Positions 37,968-50,385 of a stretch of DNA of 64,000 bases are shown here, one piece after another. The DNA comes from Tamarix chinensis (lineage: Eukaryota; Streptophyta; Magnoliopsida; Caryophyllales; Tamaricaceae). The notes below the pieces were generated by a model. The model was not told the DNA's origin. It saw only the letters and a list, made by a program, of their open reading frames with translations, and searched no databases. Positions within the stretch are counted from its first letter, which is position 1; each line of letters begins with the position of its first letter. Where the stretch lies: assembly GCA_030549775.1 (NCBI GenBank), contig CM060172.1:3016123-3080122 (forward strand), read 5' to 3'. A program made the translations under genes and the position numbers.

Positions 37968-39541
37968 TGATGGGTGCATATTCTTTGGAATTATTTAATA
38001 TATCTTACCCTAGCTTAATTATGTTATTTTTTATGGCAGGCCCTTTTCCTTAAGTTTTCTCTATTGGCCTAGTTGTACAATAAAATATGAAATTAATGTA
38101 ATATAGATCAATAACTAGATAAAAAAAGCACAATATGAAAATCAAGCTTTGAGTCATGAAAATTTAGATGTACCATCATGGAAGACCCTATAAGAGAAGT
38201 CATATGAATAAAAGTCAAGAGAAGATAATGAAGAGAGAAGAAATATGAGGCCCCATATTTATAGAAATACAATCTATATTTCGTTGGTTCTCCTACCATT
38301 TGTTCCACTAATTCATATCATGTGCATAATGCGAGAGAAAAAATACAAATGCCCCATATTTACTAATATGGACCATATTTTTTAAACATTTTGGATCTAA
38401 TTCATAGGATATATTAGATTGAATAGAACATCAAAAACCATTATTGTGAGAGCTTCAAATTTGTTTTTAATTTTTTATAAACCATTAGGGTTCTTTTATT
38501 AGATTTAGTCATTAAATTATTATACTTAAAGGATTAAAGATTATATGAAATTTATAGTTATGCAATTTCCTATGTTCTTTATTTTCTTTATTTCATTTTT
38601 GTCATTGAGGACTTATTATTGTGTTTAATTCAATTCCTTTTATTCAAATTATCAAGTGAGCTTGCAATTATGTACTGTTTAATTTAAGTATTGTTATTTT
38701 ATTTATGTTTGTTAATTAAAATTATGATTTTCATGGGTTTAGATTTTGTAATTTATTGTTTCATCAATATGCCAGGCTAGATTAGTATAGAGCAGGAGGA
38801 TAATTGAAAGTCATGGCAAAAATTAATCATGAGATGAGAATTGGATTTAATTGTTATGTGTATTATTTTTAGTTAGATTAATAAATCGAGTTTAATGATC
38901 ACTAGTACAAGATGTAAGCTTTATTATCTAGCTTGATAACTTAGTTAATTTAAGTGCTAATATGATGCTAGGATAGTATAGTTAATCTGTAATTGTTAAC
39001 ATATACATCTTCAAGTAGTAAATAGATTATTGATTTAATCTATGTTTATTAATATTTAAAACTATATTATTCAAGGTGTCTGTAATTATGGTTCTAGTTA
39101 GTTGCTCCCTAATCATTAATGCAATCATTAATTAAATTGAGAGATCTTATCCTAGTTTAATAATTTTTTAGATAATAAATCATAAGTAGACCTTTTATTT
39201 TCATAAAAGGATGCTAGGAAGTGAACATGTGTGAAATTCTATAGAATAACATTAGAAATACGATATAACCATTTTATTCGATAATCGATTGATATCTCTA
39301 TACTAAATATATCCTCTAATCCCTACTATCCCATTATTGTTATTCATTTATTATATTAATTGCTAGTTTTTTATTCTTTTCATTATTAGTGATTAGTTTT
39401 CTTGATTTGATAGTTGAAGGAATTTATATGATAATAGAAATATATGAATTAGATTATAGTCTTCATGTGATTGTACCCTACTCATTACTTACTATTTGTG
39501 TGTGTGTTTAGGATTCAATTTGATATGTCTATGATAGCACA
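37968..39541 (+). repeat. 3' LTR of the Athila-like gypsy element
   Basis: The end at 39541 is fixed by alignment to the 5' LTR remnant and by the abrupt change to copia integrase sequence. The start is less sure: TGATGGGTGCATATTC at 37968 follows a short purine stretch (agcatgggg) that could be the polypurine tract. The length would be about 1.57 kb. No gene within it. Confidence 0.5.
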
Positions 39542-41796
39542 CCGATGTGAATTCTTTTTTCTTGGAAAAATAGATAAGGTACTTTTTACTATCCATAGTG
39601 AAAGGATAAGTAACTTTTTAAGTCCCATACATATAGATGTATGTGGACCCTTAAGTTTAATGGCTAGAGGTGTTTCCAATATCTCATTACATTCGCTAGT
39701 GAATTTAGTAGATATGGTTATGTTTATTTTATGAAACATAAGTCAAAATCCTTTGAAAGGTTAAAATAATTCCAAATTGGGTATAAAATTAGCTTGATAA
39801 AAGTATTAAAGCCAGTTGATCAAATTATAAGTGAGAATACTTAAGCTAAGAATTTGAAAATTATCTTAGGAATCGTGGAATCATTTCACATCTTACTCAA
39901 CCCGGGACACCTCAATAGAATAAGGTTTTGGGGATGAGGAATTAAACTTTGTTAGTCATGGTTTCATCAATGATGAATCATGTAAATCTTCCTATATCCT
40001 TTTGGGATATTATCTTGAAACACTACCATTCACAATAATAAGAATTCCATAAAAATATGTTGAAAAGATACCAAATGAGATATGGATAAGAAAATTTTGT
40101 GGTTTCTCTTTTCTTACAAATTGAGAGTGGGAAGTTTGTGTGAAAAATCTAGTTGAGAAAACTATTTTTCACTTGAAATATTATTTTCCCAAAAATAAAG
40201 TTTCTTTATAAAAGAACTAGTTAGAGTAAAATAATACGTGAATAAATTCAAGAGTTACAACAAAGAGACTCTAATTTAGATGAAGCCTAAGCAAAATCTA
40301 TAACATATTGTAAAAGAAGCTCCGATAGTAGAGGCCCTTATAGGTCTAGTAGGATTAGGTCATAAGACTAAAAGATATGGCTTTTAATGATTGAGCATTA
40401 TGATATGTTGTTATTTGACAATAATGAATACAATACCTATAAAGAAGCATTAATGGGACTATACTCTAAAAATTAAATTTGAAAATGGATTTCATGTATG
40501 AAAGCCAAGTTTGGACCTTGGTTGGTCCTCCTAATGAAGTAAAATGCAATAACTACAAGTGGTTCTTTAATAAGAAAATAGACATGCATAGCATGTTCAT
40601 AGTCATAATTTGCGACTGGCAGCTAGATGCTTCAAACAAAATCATGGTATTGAATTTTATAAGACGAATTCACCAATTGTCATGCATAAGTCCCTTAATA
40701 TACTTCTATCTATTGTTGTGTTTCATGACTCTAAAATTTGACAAATGAATATTAAAACTACCTTCCTAAGTGGGAACTTGGAATATAATGTGTACATGAG
40801 ACAAACAAAGGGTTTAAGTAGTTATGGTATTGTTGGAAATGTATGCAAACTACTGTAATTTAATTATGAATTAAAACAAGCATTTGGAAATTAGAATCAT
40901 TATTTTGATGAATCAATCAAAGAGTTTGGCCTCATTCATAATGAATAAGAAGCTTGTATTTATGATAAGGTTAGTGGGAGCACCATAATATTCTTATCTT
41001 TATATTTTGATAATATACGACTAATAGGAAATGATATTTCTCTTCTTTTATCTATAAAGAACTAGTTCATAAAATATTTCTCAATAAAAACATATGAAAG
41101 AGACAACTTCTAATTTGGGAATTAAGATCTATAGAGATAGATGAAAGAGATTGATACGAATAAGTTAGTGAACTTACATTAACAAGGTCTTACACAAATT
41201 TAACATACAATACTCTAAAAGAGGTTTTTCCCATTTCACATGACATAAGTCTTGGTAACACTCAATAGCCTTCAACATAGGATGAGCTAGATCACATGAG
41301 TAAAACCCTATATATGTCACCTATTAGATCTATCTTGTATGCCATCTTTTTTTTATTTTCCTAACCTTGCATATGATTTGAGCATGACAAGTAGATACTA
41401 GTGTAATATAGGTAAAATTTACTAGGCCACAGTTAAGAACAAAGTAATTAAGAAGAAAAAAAAGATTAGTTATTGGTTTATGACAGTGAAGAACATATTA
41501 TTGTAAATGGTTACGCTAATGTTAGACTCCAAACCAACAAATGTGATTCTGCAATTGCAATACGGATATATATTTTTCCTAAGTGGTAGAGTTGTGAGCT
41601 AGAAGAGTTACAAGTAAGACACAATTTTTGATTCTATAACACCAGCATATATTATCATTTCTAAATTAGCAAAGAAAAGTGTATAGATTTGGAAGTTCAT
41701 CACCCTACTCAAAATAATCACAAATTTTTCATATCCATTATACATTTATTATGAAAATAGTGTATTTATTACACTTTCAAAGAAAGTAAGGTCTTA
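39542..41796 (+). pseudogene. Copia polyprotein remains: integrase, RT and part of RNase H
   Basis: Starts mid-protein because the gypsy element is inserted upstream. The pre-integrase/integrase part (39542-39740) reads CEFFFLGKI...SPIHIDVCGPLS. The RT part begins near 40440 with a MDFMYESQVWTLV-like segment (40485) and continues to FDESIKEFGLIHNE (about 40897) and LYFDNIRLIGND (about 41001), where Tyr-Val-Asp-Asp has become Tyr-Phe-Asp-Asn. RNase H pieces follow at 41480-41796. It stops at 41796, where long LTR copy F is inserted, and resumes at 55200. Many stops and indels. Confidence 0.7.
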
Positions 41797-42238
41797 AATA
41801 ATACTCCAAAATTTTAAAAACCTATAATTTAATAAATAGCATTTATTTAGGATAAATTAACTTTTAAATTTATTTAATTTAATTATTTTATGGATTTTTG
41901 AGCATATAAAAAAGGATATGAAAATTTAATAAATTAAAATAAATATTTTTTTTATTTTATCATACACATTTTATTTAAATAATTTTCCAACTAGTATTTT
42001 CGTAAATTTCTTTTTAAACCAATATATTAAATTATAATAAAGTAAATTATTAAATTAATTTATCTATCAAAAATATTAAATTCTATTATTTTAAAAATTA
42101 TTTTGTTTTATTTTTTCCACATTTTTCATTTTTCTTTTTCTTTCTCCTTTTTCTTATTTTCCTTTCTTTTTCCATTCCTTCTTTTTCTCTTCTCTGAGCC
42201 ATCTGGCCTGCTCATCTTCCCCTCCTCACGCTCTGGGT
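41797..42238 (-). mobile_element. Long LTR copy F (minus), 3' end segment
   Basis: Reads taatactccaaaattttaaaaacctataatttaataaat, the reverse complement of the copy H tail (54540-54760). The flank TCTTA (41792-41796) and TATTA after the other end (55200-55204) form a 4/5 duplication. Pyrimidine tract 42115-42200 equals the purine tract of copies B and H. Interrupted by copy G. Confidence 0.7.
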
Positions 42239-45200
42239 TGTAACACCCTAAATTTTAGAACTTAAAATTTTTATTTTAAAGAGTTAATAGTAGAAGCCCA
42301 AACACAAAAAGTAGGGGTGTTGTGCCACATTCAATATAGAAGAGGCACTCCCTATGCCCAATCTATGTCAGGTGCAGCTCAAAAGTAACCTTATACCTAG
42401 GAATCAGGTGTGGAAAGCACGTGATTCCACCGCGATACAAGATATGAAATAGAGAGAAGGGACTAAATTATAAAAATAGAGGACTACAAGTCCAAAGAGA
42501 GATAAAGATATCCAAATAGCCATACCCTTTGTCATTTCATTTAGCACTCACCTAAGGCAAGCCCATTAATCTAATAATCATCAATCACCTGGAAAATAGG
42601 GTAGATCTTCTCGTAGGAATCAGAAACACCCATGAAAAGGATGATTGGTAGGCTACGTACTAAGTAAGCTAACAATACAGTCAAAATAGGGAAAACATAT
42701 CATTACACACATTCACAGCGAAAAGTAGTATGCATGTAAGATACAAAAATCAACACAAGGTAATTACTAGTCCTAGTTCAAAATATTTTAATATGATATA
42801 ATCCAATATTTTATTTACGTTGAATTCAAGGACCCCACTATTCTTAAACCGGTGGAACGATTTGAAACACATCCTAGGATAAAAAGCTCCTAGCCACTAT
42901 TATTAAGCCAGTGGAACAGACTCTACACCTCCCAAGGAAAAATCCTCGTGGCCACTATTCTTAAACCGATGGAACAATCTAAAGCACCCCCTAGGGCATA
43001 ATGCACCCGGCCACTATTATTAAGCTAGTGATATGAACTCCTACACCTCGGTCTTGACTCACGTAATCTTTCACTATATGTGATTAGTATCTTAATTATT
43101 TGTTACTTATCTCAAACTCATATTATCCTTCACATTGAGATTAGGCCCTACTATTCTTAAACCAGTGGAATGGTCTGATGCACTTCCTAGGGTAAAACGC
43201 GTCTGGCCACTATTATTAAGCCGATGGAATGGATTCATAAAACACCTTAGCTCGGCTCATGTGATATTTCACTTTAAATGATTAGTTTGTTATTCATGAT
43301 TAGTTTATGAGTGATAAACATAATTAATGCAAGTGAGGCATCAATATATATATATATATAACAAGACTATTTTTAAAGATTAAGATGCTCATTTTCCCCA
43401 AAAACCCTAAATTCACAATTTAAGCATAACTTCTCCCATATTGATCATTTATCCACTAAATTTAGTATATATTCTTTGAAATAATAGTATCAGTATACCA
43501 AAATTTTTAGGTTGAATTCCCGCATCTTACACATGCAATAATAACCCTATTTCAAAAGTTATTATTTATAAGGCTCCTAAAACCCTAATTTTACAAGTAG
43601 GCCATAACTTCTCCCATAAGGATCATATAACTACCAAATTAAATATAAATCCTTAAAATACCCATATTAACAACATATATTAAATTTATGGCCAAAATCT
43701 AACATTTTATGCATGTGATAATAACATTACCATTTTAAGGCTATTATTCTCAAATTATGTTATTTTCTCATCTGAACAACTTATGACCTTCATAATCACT
43801 CCCAAACACGTCATGTGATATTATTATCATATTTTAATCAATATAACACATGAAAAATACTAAAATTCCTATATTAACCCATATTGACAAAAATGCCATT
43901 GAAAATAAATAATACCCTTATTTTACGAAAATCTCATATCCTCAATATCCCTTCTTTTTTTTTTTTTTCCAAAACCTCCTTTGAGAAAAAAAGTCTTAAA
44001 TATAATTATTTCCCACTTTTAATAATTCATTAGGCCCATACTACTCTCCCATATTTTATACTTATCCAAAAAAATATATCCTAGCATAATATCATTGTAT
44101 CAACATATCCTTTGATATTCTCACTTCCTTTCTATCATATAATTCATATTAATATATCATACCATCATCAACATCCATTTTAATAATATAATAACAATAA
44201 CATGATAACACACATAATCATACAAGCATTTAACACAAAACCCGAAATATCAAGTAGTATCCTTACAAATAAAGGCTCTGGTCTCTAAGCACGCTTATCC
44301 TAACGTACTTCTTTTGAAACTTCCAGAATATCACCTAAGAATAATTTAAAACATAGTTAGAAATAATAATATAATTAATGAAGGTTTAAGGTAGTGGAAG
44401 AGAAAATAATGAAAAAAAACAAACCGGGTTTGAAGAAATGTCACCGGCCAAGAAGGCTAGCAACGGCACAAACTACCGTTGCTAAGGAATGGGCAATGGC
44501 AAGGAGGGATGAAAGGGCGTAGGAAATGGTGACAGCTATTGTAAGGGGGTGTAGGGAACGGTAATTTTTTTTGAAGATAAGGGGGTGATTTAGATGATTT
44601 TGCCGAAGGATAAGGGTGTTTTTCGTTGGTTTTGACGAAGGTTAGGGGTGTTTCAGTTGGTTTTTACTACAACTTGGGGGGTAAGAACGGATGGTTTTGC
44701 TACAGATAGGGGTGGTGTTTTGGTGAGTTTTTCTGCAGCTAAGGGTGAGGAAATGGAAGGTTTTTCCGGTGGTGGTGGATGTGGTGCAACAATGGTTGCT
44801 AGAATTGGGTTTTTTTGGGGTGTTTTTGGGCGGTTTTGGTGATGTCAGGGAGGGGAAAGAAGGAGGATGTTTGAGGTTATTTTTTGACAGAAAATTGGAG
44901 GGACAAGGAGGTAGTTTTTCAGAGCATTAAATCAGGTATATGTAAATATATTCACATACACATAGAGAGGGAAAGGAGAAAGGTGGCGATCGGGCAAAAT
45001 TTTCTACCTCAACCCACAACTAGGAGCTGGGAATTGATGGGGTTGGGGTAAGTTATGAGGGTGGCGTGAGAGTGGTGTGTTGAGGGAGAGGGAGAGTAGG
45101 GTGAGGTAAAAAAATAGAATAGGGTAGGGGTGATTTATTTAGGTATAAAACTGGTTAAAGTATCTAGGTAAAAATTATTCACTTACCAGAATAGGTTTAT

Positions 45201-45420
45201 TTGGCGAAATGGATACCGGTTACGACCCAAATCTTATTTAAATTTTAATACACACCCTCTAGAATATTTTAGCCTAATTAAATTTTATAACTAATAATTC
45301 ATAATAATATTACACATATTAGTAATATTTTTAGTACAAATACCCTACAATAATTATTATAACTAATACACATAATTACTTATTATAATTATTAGGGTTT
45401 TCTAAAAATAGGGTATTACA
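42239..45420 (+). mobile_element. Long LTR-like element, copy G (3.2 kb, diverged)
   Basis: Starts TGTAACACCCTAAATTTTAG and ends CTAAAAATAGGGTATTACA. The flanks TGGGT (42234-42238) and TGGGC (45421-45425) are a 4/5 target duplication. It carries a diverged motif-2 block (42646-42662), a tandem array on ccactattcttaaaccggtggaa (42833-43220), an accctaa-rich middle and a GC-rich zone (44400-45100). It is shorter than B and H, so it is a distinct subfamily. No coding region; the Gly/Val-rich frames at 44648-44930 are compositional. Confidence 0.7.
42833..43220 (+). repeat. Tandem array of copy G
   Basis: Five or more units of ccactatt(c/a)tta-a-cc(g/a)gtggaa(c/t)g in two blocks, the first and second separated by an attagtatctt segment as in copies B and H. 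Confidence 0.65.
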
Positions 45421-45629
45421 TGGGCTACTGGCCCATCTCTTTCCCTTCTCCTCCCTCTTCTGTGCCAACTGCCTAGCCCATCCCTCTTCTTATTTTCTTT
45501 TCTTTCCTTATCACCCTTGGTTGGGCCAGCTGAGTTTTCTTTTCTTTTCTCCCCTTCTTCCTCGAGTGCGTGTTGGCCCGCTCCCTCTTCTTTCTCCCTC
45601 AGCCAACCGGCCTGCCCCTCCTTTCCTTT

Positions 45630-45740
45630 TTCTTCTTCTTCTTCTTCTTCTTCTTCTTCTTCTTCTTCTTCTTCTTCTTCTTCTTCTTCTTCTTCTTCTT
45701 CTTCTTCTTCTTCTTCTTCTTCTTCTTCTTCTTCTTCTTT
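45630..45740. repeat. (CTT)n microsatellite, about 110 bp
   Basis: About 36 uninterrupted CTT triplets. The poly-Glu, poly-Ser, poly-Leu, poly-Phe and poly-Lys open frames over this spot come only from the repeat. Confidence 0.95.
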
Positions 45741-47439
45741 AACCCTCCTACCAAACATGCCCCCGCATGCCATGGTTGCCTCCTGTAGCTCCTCCCTGCC
45801 ACTTTCCTCCCCTTATAACTCTATTCTCTCTCCCTCTCTCTCCCCCTATTCGTTTCCTTCCATTTTTGAACTAAACATGACCTACAAATCCTCCCCTACA
45901 TGCCTTCCTTTTTCCTTCATTTCCTCTTCTTCCTACCACTGGAGGTTATACCCCTTACACCTCCACCTAACCCACCCATGCCCGCATCCTCTCCCTCTTC
46001 TTTTCTACTTCATTTTCTCCCTACTTGAGCCCACTCCCTTCCCTCTCTCATCATGTTCTTCTCCCTTTCTTCTCCTTTACTTTCCTTCCCCTATTTTTTC
46101 TCCATCGCCTTGATCACCACTTCCACCACCCTACCAACGACCTGCACCACCTCCTACCACCCTTTACTACCACCCTACGCCACCAAGCCATCTCCTCAAG
46201 CCCCCTGTAGCCACCTCTCTTCCTTTTCTTTTCGTTTCCCCCTTCTCGACCTCCTCCCTACACTACCACCCTCCGCTGCCATTCTGCCACTTTCTGCTAC
46301 CTCCCAAGCCACCAACCTACTCCTTGCAACCTCCTCTACCACCCTATGTCCTCCTTTGGCTAAAAACCATCCCTACAACCCCTCTTTTTCCTTCTTATTT
46401 TCCCTTCCTTCTTCTCCTCTACCATCCCAATTCCTCCTTTAGTTGTCGATAACCCATCCCCGACCACCACTGACACCCTCACTCCACCCCTACACCCAAT
46501 CCCTACCCTAAATCTCCCTCACCTTCTCTCCTCTTATCCCCCAAAACCCTAACCCAAACCAACACCCCTCCCTTATTCCATCCCTCTTCAACCCCCTTTC
46601 TCCCTTTTCTTCTGCGTGCAACTCACGCTACATGAATAGCATGATCCTTACCTTATTTTAGCCCAAATCTAATTAGTTTCAATGTATAAAAATAGTCAAT
46701 ATTAGTATCTATTTAATTAACATTTTGATAAAAATTATTCCTTTGATTTTCCTACTTTTATTATGCTAATTTTTAATATTGTTTTAGGGATTTATTTTTA
46801 CTAATAAAGGCTTAAACTAGGATATCGGTAAAGTTCAATTTTTATAGGAAATAAATTATTCGTTAAACATTACTTAAATGTATGGATATACATATACTAG
46901 CACATTAGGATTTTAAATATGTTTATATGCATGATATATGTTGTTGAGTATAATGTATTTAGTTGCTTGTATTGGCTGATAAAAAGGAAAGCATGCTAAT
47001 TTATGTGTCATGTGTAGAAATAATACTTAGGGAAGGAGTTTTGTTGTTAAAAATGAGGTAAAAAGTATATGTATGATATGATATGTTAATATGGTCATTT
47101 GGTGCAAAAGTATGTTAATATGAGCCCTAGGGGTGTTTTTTTAATTTTTACATGTGCAAAAGGTGTGGCCTAAAAATGTGTGTGGTAGGTGCTAATATGT
47201 GATAATGATAACTAATAATAGTTGGTAGATTTGAATGATGGGTATAGAGCATTAATATTGATATTTTATGTAGTGATTGTATTTTGATAAAAGTGGTATA
47301 TTAAGGAAAAAATGGTAAATTGTAAGAGTAAGGGGGGAAAATGGTAAAGAGACAAGTAAGAAGGGCATTTTAGTAAATTTACGTGTAGAGGGTGATCACT
47401 TGAAAATTTTTGGGTGTAAGAAAGTATTTCGTGAATTAA

Positions 47440-47640
47440 ATATAATGAAAAGGGGTAAAATGGTAATTTTGTAAATAAAGGGGTAATATTGTAATTTTGT
47501 AAGTAAAGGTGGTAATATGGTAATTTTGTAAGTAAAGGGGTAAAATGGTAATTTGGTATAAAAGAAGGGTAAAGTGGTAATTTAGCAAGTAAAGAGGGAT
47601 GACTTAATAATTATACAAGCAGGGGGTATTTTGGTAATTT
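47440..47640. repeat. Short degenerate repeat: taaaggggtaatatggtaattttgtaag
   Basis: Five or six tandem units of about 28-35 bp, each with ggtaa(a)tggtaattt(t/g)gta, inside copy F. Confidence 0.65.
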
Positions 47641-48594
47641 TATAGAGATGATAGGGGTAAATCAGCAACTCGTATTTAGCATATCAATGGGTTAACAGAG
47701 TTTTAAAATAAGATTCAAGTAACAGTGAATAGCAAGATAAGGGTATTTGACAATCAGTAAGTATCACAAGAACATGGCCTGACCTGGGATTAGATGGATA
47801 ATTAAGGTTGTGGTATGGTGTTATTCTTATATTCATTAAGGAAGTATCTTTACCATTAATCACACATGGTGTTGTGTGTTGGGTGTGAATTGAGGGCATA
47901 TTAAGGTTATGTGTGCCATGATCCTTCGATGTGAACTAACCAGACTCTAAGACCGTAATGTGATTATGATATGCTAACTCCTATGGCATGGAAACAAATC
48001 CTGAGTTGGAATTGGATGAGATAATGATGGCCTTAGTGATTCCTTTAGGTTATCACTGATAATTGTATGAATAAATATTACCTGATGATATTAGAAACAA
48101 TTAGAAGTGGATAAGTATGTAGTTGGTGTGCTTCTCATGATCACCTTAATTAAGACACTAATAATTAAAGTGGAAGACTTTGAGATCGGGAATAGTGGCT
48201 CTTTAGGGGTTGCTACCCTAGAGACATAGTTTAGCCCATGATTATTCTGGTATTTGCTGGTGTGCCTTAGTGCCCCAACTAGGCTCTACATCTTACTCTA
48301 TATAACTCTATGGACCCATTTAGGGGGTATGCATACTTATGGATTAGGTATCCTTATCGGTAGGGCACTATGTAGCTTGTATGCATTAGTACAACCAAGG
48401 TACCTTTGCATCTATGGGTTGATGGTTGAAGGGTACTGAGCTGCTTGTATGCGCTAGTATGACCGATTTACCTTTACGTTTTTGGGTTATTGATCTCCCC
48501 TCGAGGCAAATAAGTGGAACTGTTGTGCTAATTAAAAGGGAAAATACTAATCATGAAAGTGAAAACAATTGAGCCAGGCCCAGATGGATTATAT

Positions 48595-48711
48595 TATGCG
48601 TACTGGTCCATCAATTATAATAGTCGCCTAGAAGCATTTTGCCCTAAAAGATGTATATGTGTACCAATCTACCGGTTATAATAGTGGTATAGGAGTGCTT
48701 TATCCTAGAAG

Positions 48712-48787
<76 letters not shown>

Positions 48788-49030
48788 TCTATTCCACCAT
48801 CTATAAAAGTGGGGGTCCTAAGCTCAATAAACCAAATCTTAGATGTGAATAAATCATGGGAAATACTAACCACTTATAGTAGAATATGATGTGAGTCAGG
48901 GCTAGAATGATCCACCAGTGATAATAGTAGTCTGGAGCCTTATATCCTGGAGACCGATCCATGAGCAAATAATAATGGTTAGGAGTGTTCTTCCCTATAT
49001 GTTTCTAGTCCACCAATTATAATAATGGGG
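48595..49030 (-). repeat. Reversed tandem array of copy F
   Basis: Units such as ccaccggttataatagtgg and ccaccagtgataatagtag, the reverse complement of the family core. The array is interrupted by a TA-rich microsatellite. Confidence 0.6.
48712..48787. repeat. Compound (TA)n-(GTAT)n microsatellite
   Basis: About 24 TA units followed by six GTAT units, sitting inside the reversed array of copy F. Confidence 0.95.
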
Positions 49031-49390
49031 TTCCTACACTCATATGGATATAATTCGAGAGATGATGATTAAATAATAATTAATTAATGGCTTAAGGCCC
49101 AAAAGCATTGATTTCGCATTATGAGCTATTAATATGAGATGAGTTGGCTTTAGTGCTTGTCCCTGTTTGGGTAAGTGACGGACTTGCTAAGTATGTGGAT
49201 GTTGTGCTATGCATTTCTTATTTTATGTGTATACTATTTATGCTTGATGTGTTACATGCAAGCATGCCTTTTAGTATGGTTTAAAGGGTTTGTAACACCC
49301 CCAAATTTACTAATGAAAATTTTCATTTAATTAAAAGGGTTTAACGGAAGCAAAATAATAAAATCGTAAACTCAGGGGCAATACCGCCAC

Positions 49391-49434
49391 ACTTAGTACC
49401 AGACCGGTTCACTCCTACCGTTCCAGTACTAAGT
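49391..49434 (+). other. Hairpin motif 1 in copy H (perfect arms)
   Basis: ACTTAGTAC (49391-49399) and GTACTAAGT (49426-49434) are perfect 9-bp inverted arms with a 26-base loop, the best-preserved copy of this motif. Confidence 0.65.
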
Positions 49435-49816
49435 GCTAAGGCTAAAAAGAAGATTCACTTCAATCACAAATTAAGAATTGAAACAAGCTTCATAAGTAAA
49501 TGATAGCGTTCATAATACAGAAATTAGAGTGCGATTCAGAATTACAATCCAAAGAGTAAGTGGCTAGAGTTTTTTAAAACAATAAGTACCGTACGACATC
49601 ACATAACTAGAATAAAAAGAAACATGGTGAAATAAGAGGGAAAAAATAGAGTTCGGCTGAGTTGCTCTCGATCCCCGGGTTAGGTCTAGGCTCAACGCTC
49701 AGCCCCATCCGATGCCTCGTAAGTGTCGTAGGCATCGAAAACGTCATCCCCTACCTGCACAAGCTCATATGGGTCTTCTGCTCGTGGGAATAAGCAACAC
49801 CCATGAAACAAGTGAT

Positions 49817-49833
49817 CAGTATGCTACGTACTG
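49817..49833 (+). other. Hairpin motif 2 in copy H
   Basis: CAGTATGCTACGTACTG, one G-T pair away from the perfect inverted repeat in copy B, followed by agtaaggtaac. Confidence 0.6.
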
Positions 49834-50031
49834 AGTAAGGTAACAAATGCGCTAAGGCCAAACATACAAAACATACACCATAGCATACATAGCATAATCA
49901 CATAAGACGCATGTGGTAATATAGATAATGAAGGCCGGCTATGGTCCAATTAGACTTATTTTCTTTTGGATCTCTGTTAAATATAGTCGTTTCACACCAT
50001 AATCTTTATCAATCCATGCGAGTGCGGGAAC

Positions 50032-50385
50032 CCCACTATTATAGCCGATGGATCGATCACTTATAGGGAAGAACGCACCTAACCACTATTTTTGCTAATG
50101 GATCGATCTCCAAGGTAGAACGCTCTTGGCCACTATTATGCTGGTGGATCTTTCTGGCCCCGACTCTCATGGTGTTTCACTGTAATTATATAGTCGTGTT
50201 CCCATGATTTATTGGCAACTTAATGTTTGGTTTGTTGAGCTTGGGATCCTCCCCTATTATAGCCGATGGATCGGTCGCTTATAGGCAGAACGCACCTAAC
50301 CACTATTATATGCTAGTGGATTGGTCTCCAAGGCACCCCGGCACCTAGCCACTATTATGCTGGTGGATCGGTCAGGGCCCGGCTC
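50032..50385 (+). repeat. Tandem array of copy H
   Basis: Two blocks of units with ccactattatagccgatggatcggtc and ccactattatgctggtggatcggtc, separated by the block containing ttcactgtaattat. Same design as copy B. Confidence 0.7.

Larger units (their letters stand above)
45421..49290 (-). mobile_element. Long LTR copy F (minus), middle segment
   Basis: Continues copy F after copy G. It begins with the C-rich equivalent of the GC-rich zone (45421-46650), then gene-free AT-rich sequence with ggtaattttgtaa-type repeats (47280-47640). The reversed tandem array follows (48595-49030, units ccaccggttataatagtgg). It stops at copy H, next to hairpin motif 2. Proline/serine-rich frames at 45517-46442 are compositional. 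Confidence 0.65.

Noticed and set aside
45402..46442. Open frames with poly-Glu, Ser, Leu, Phe, Lys and Pro/Ser-rich tails
   Set aside because: Produced by the (CTT)n repeat and C-rich LTR sequence; open in many frames at once with no domain.
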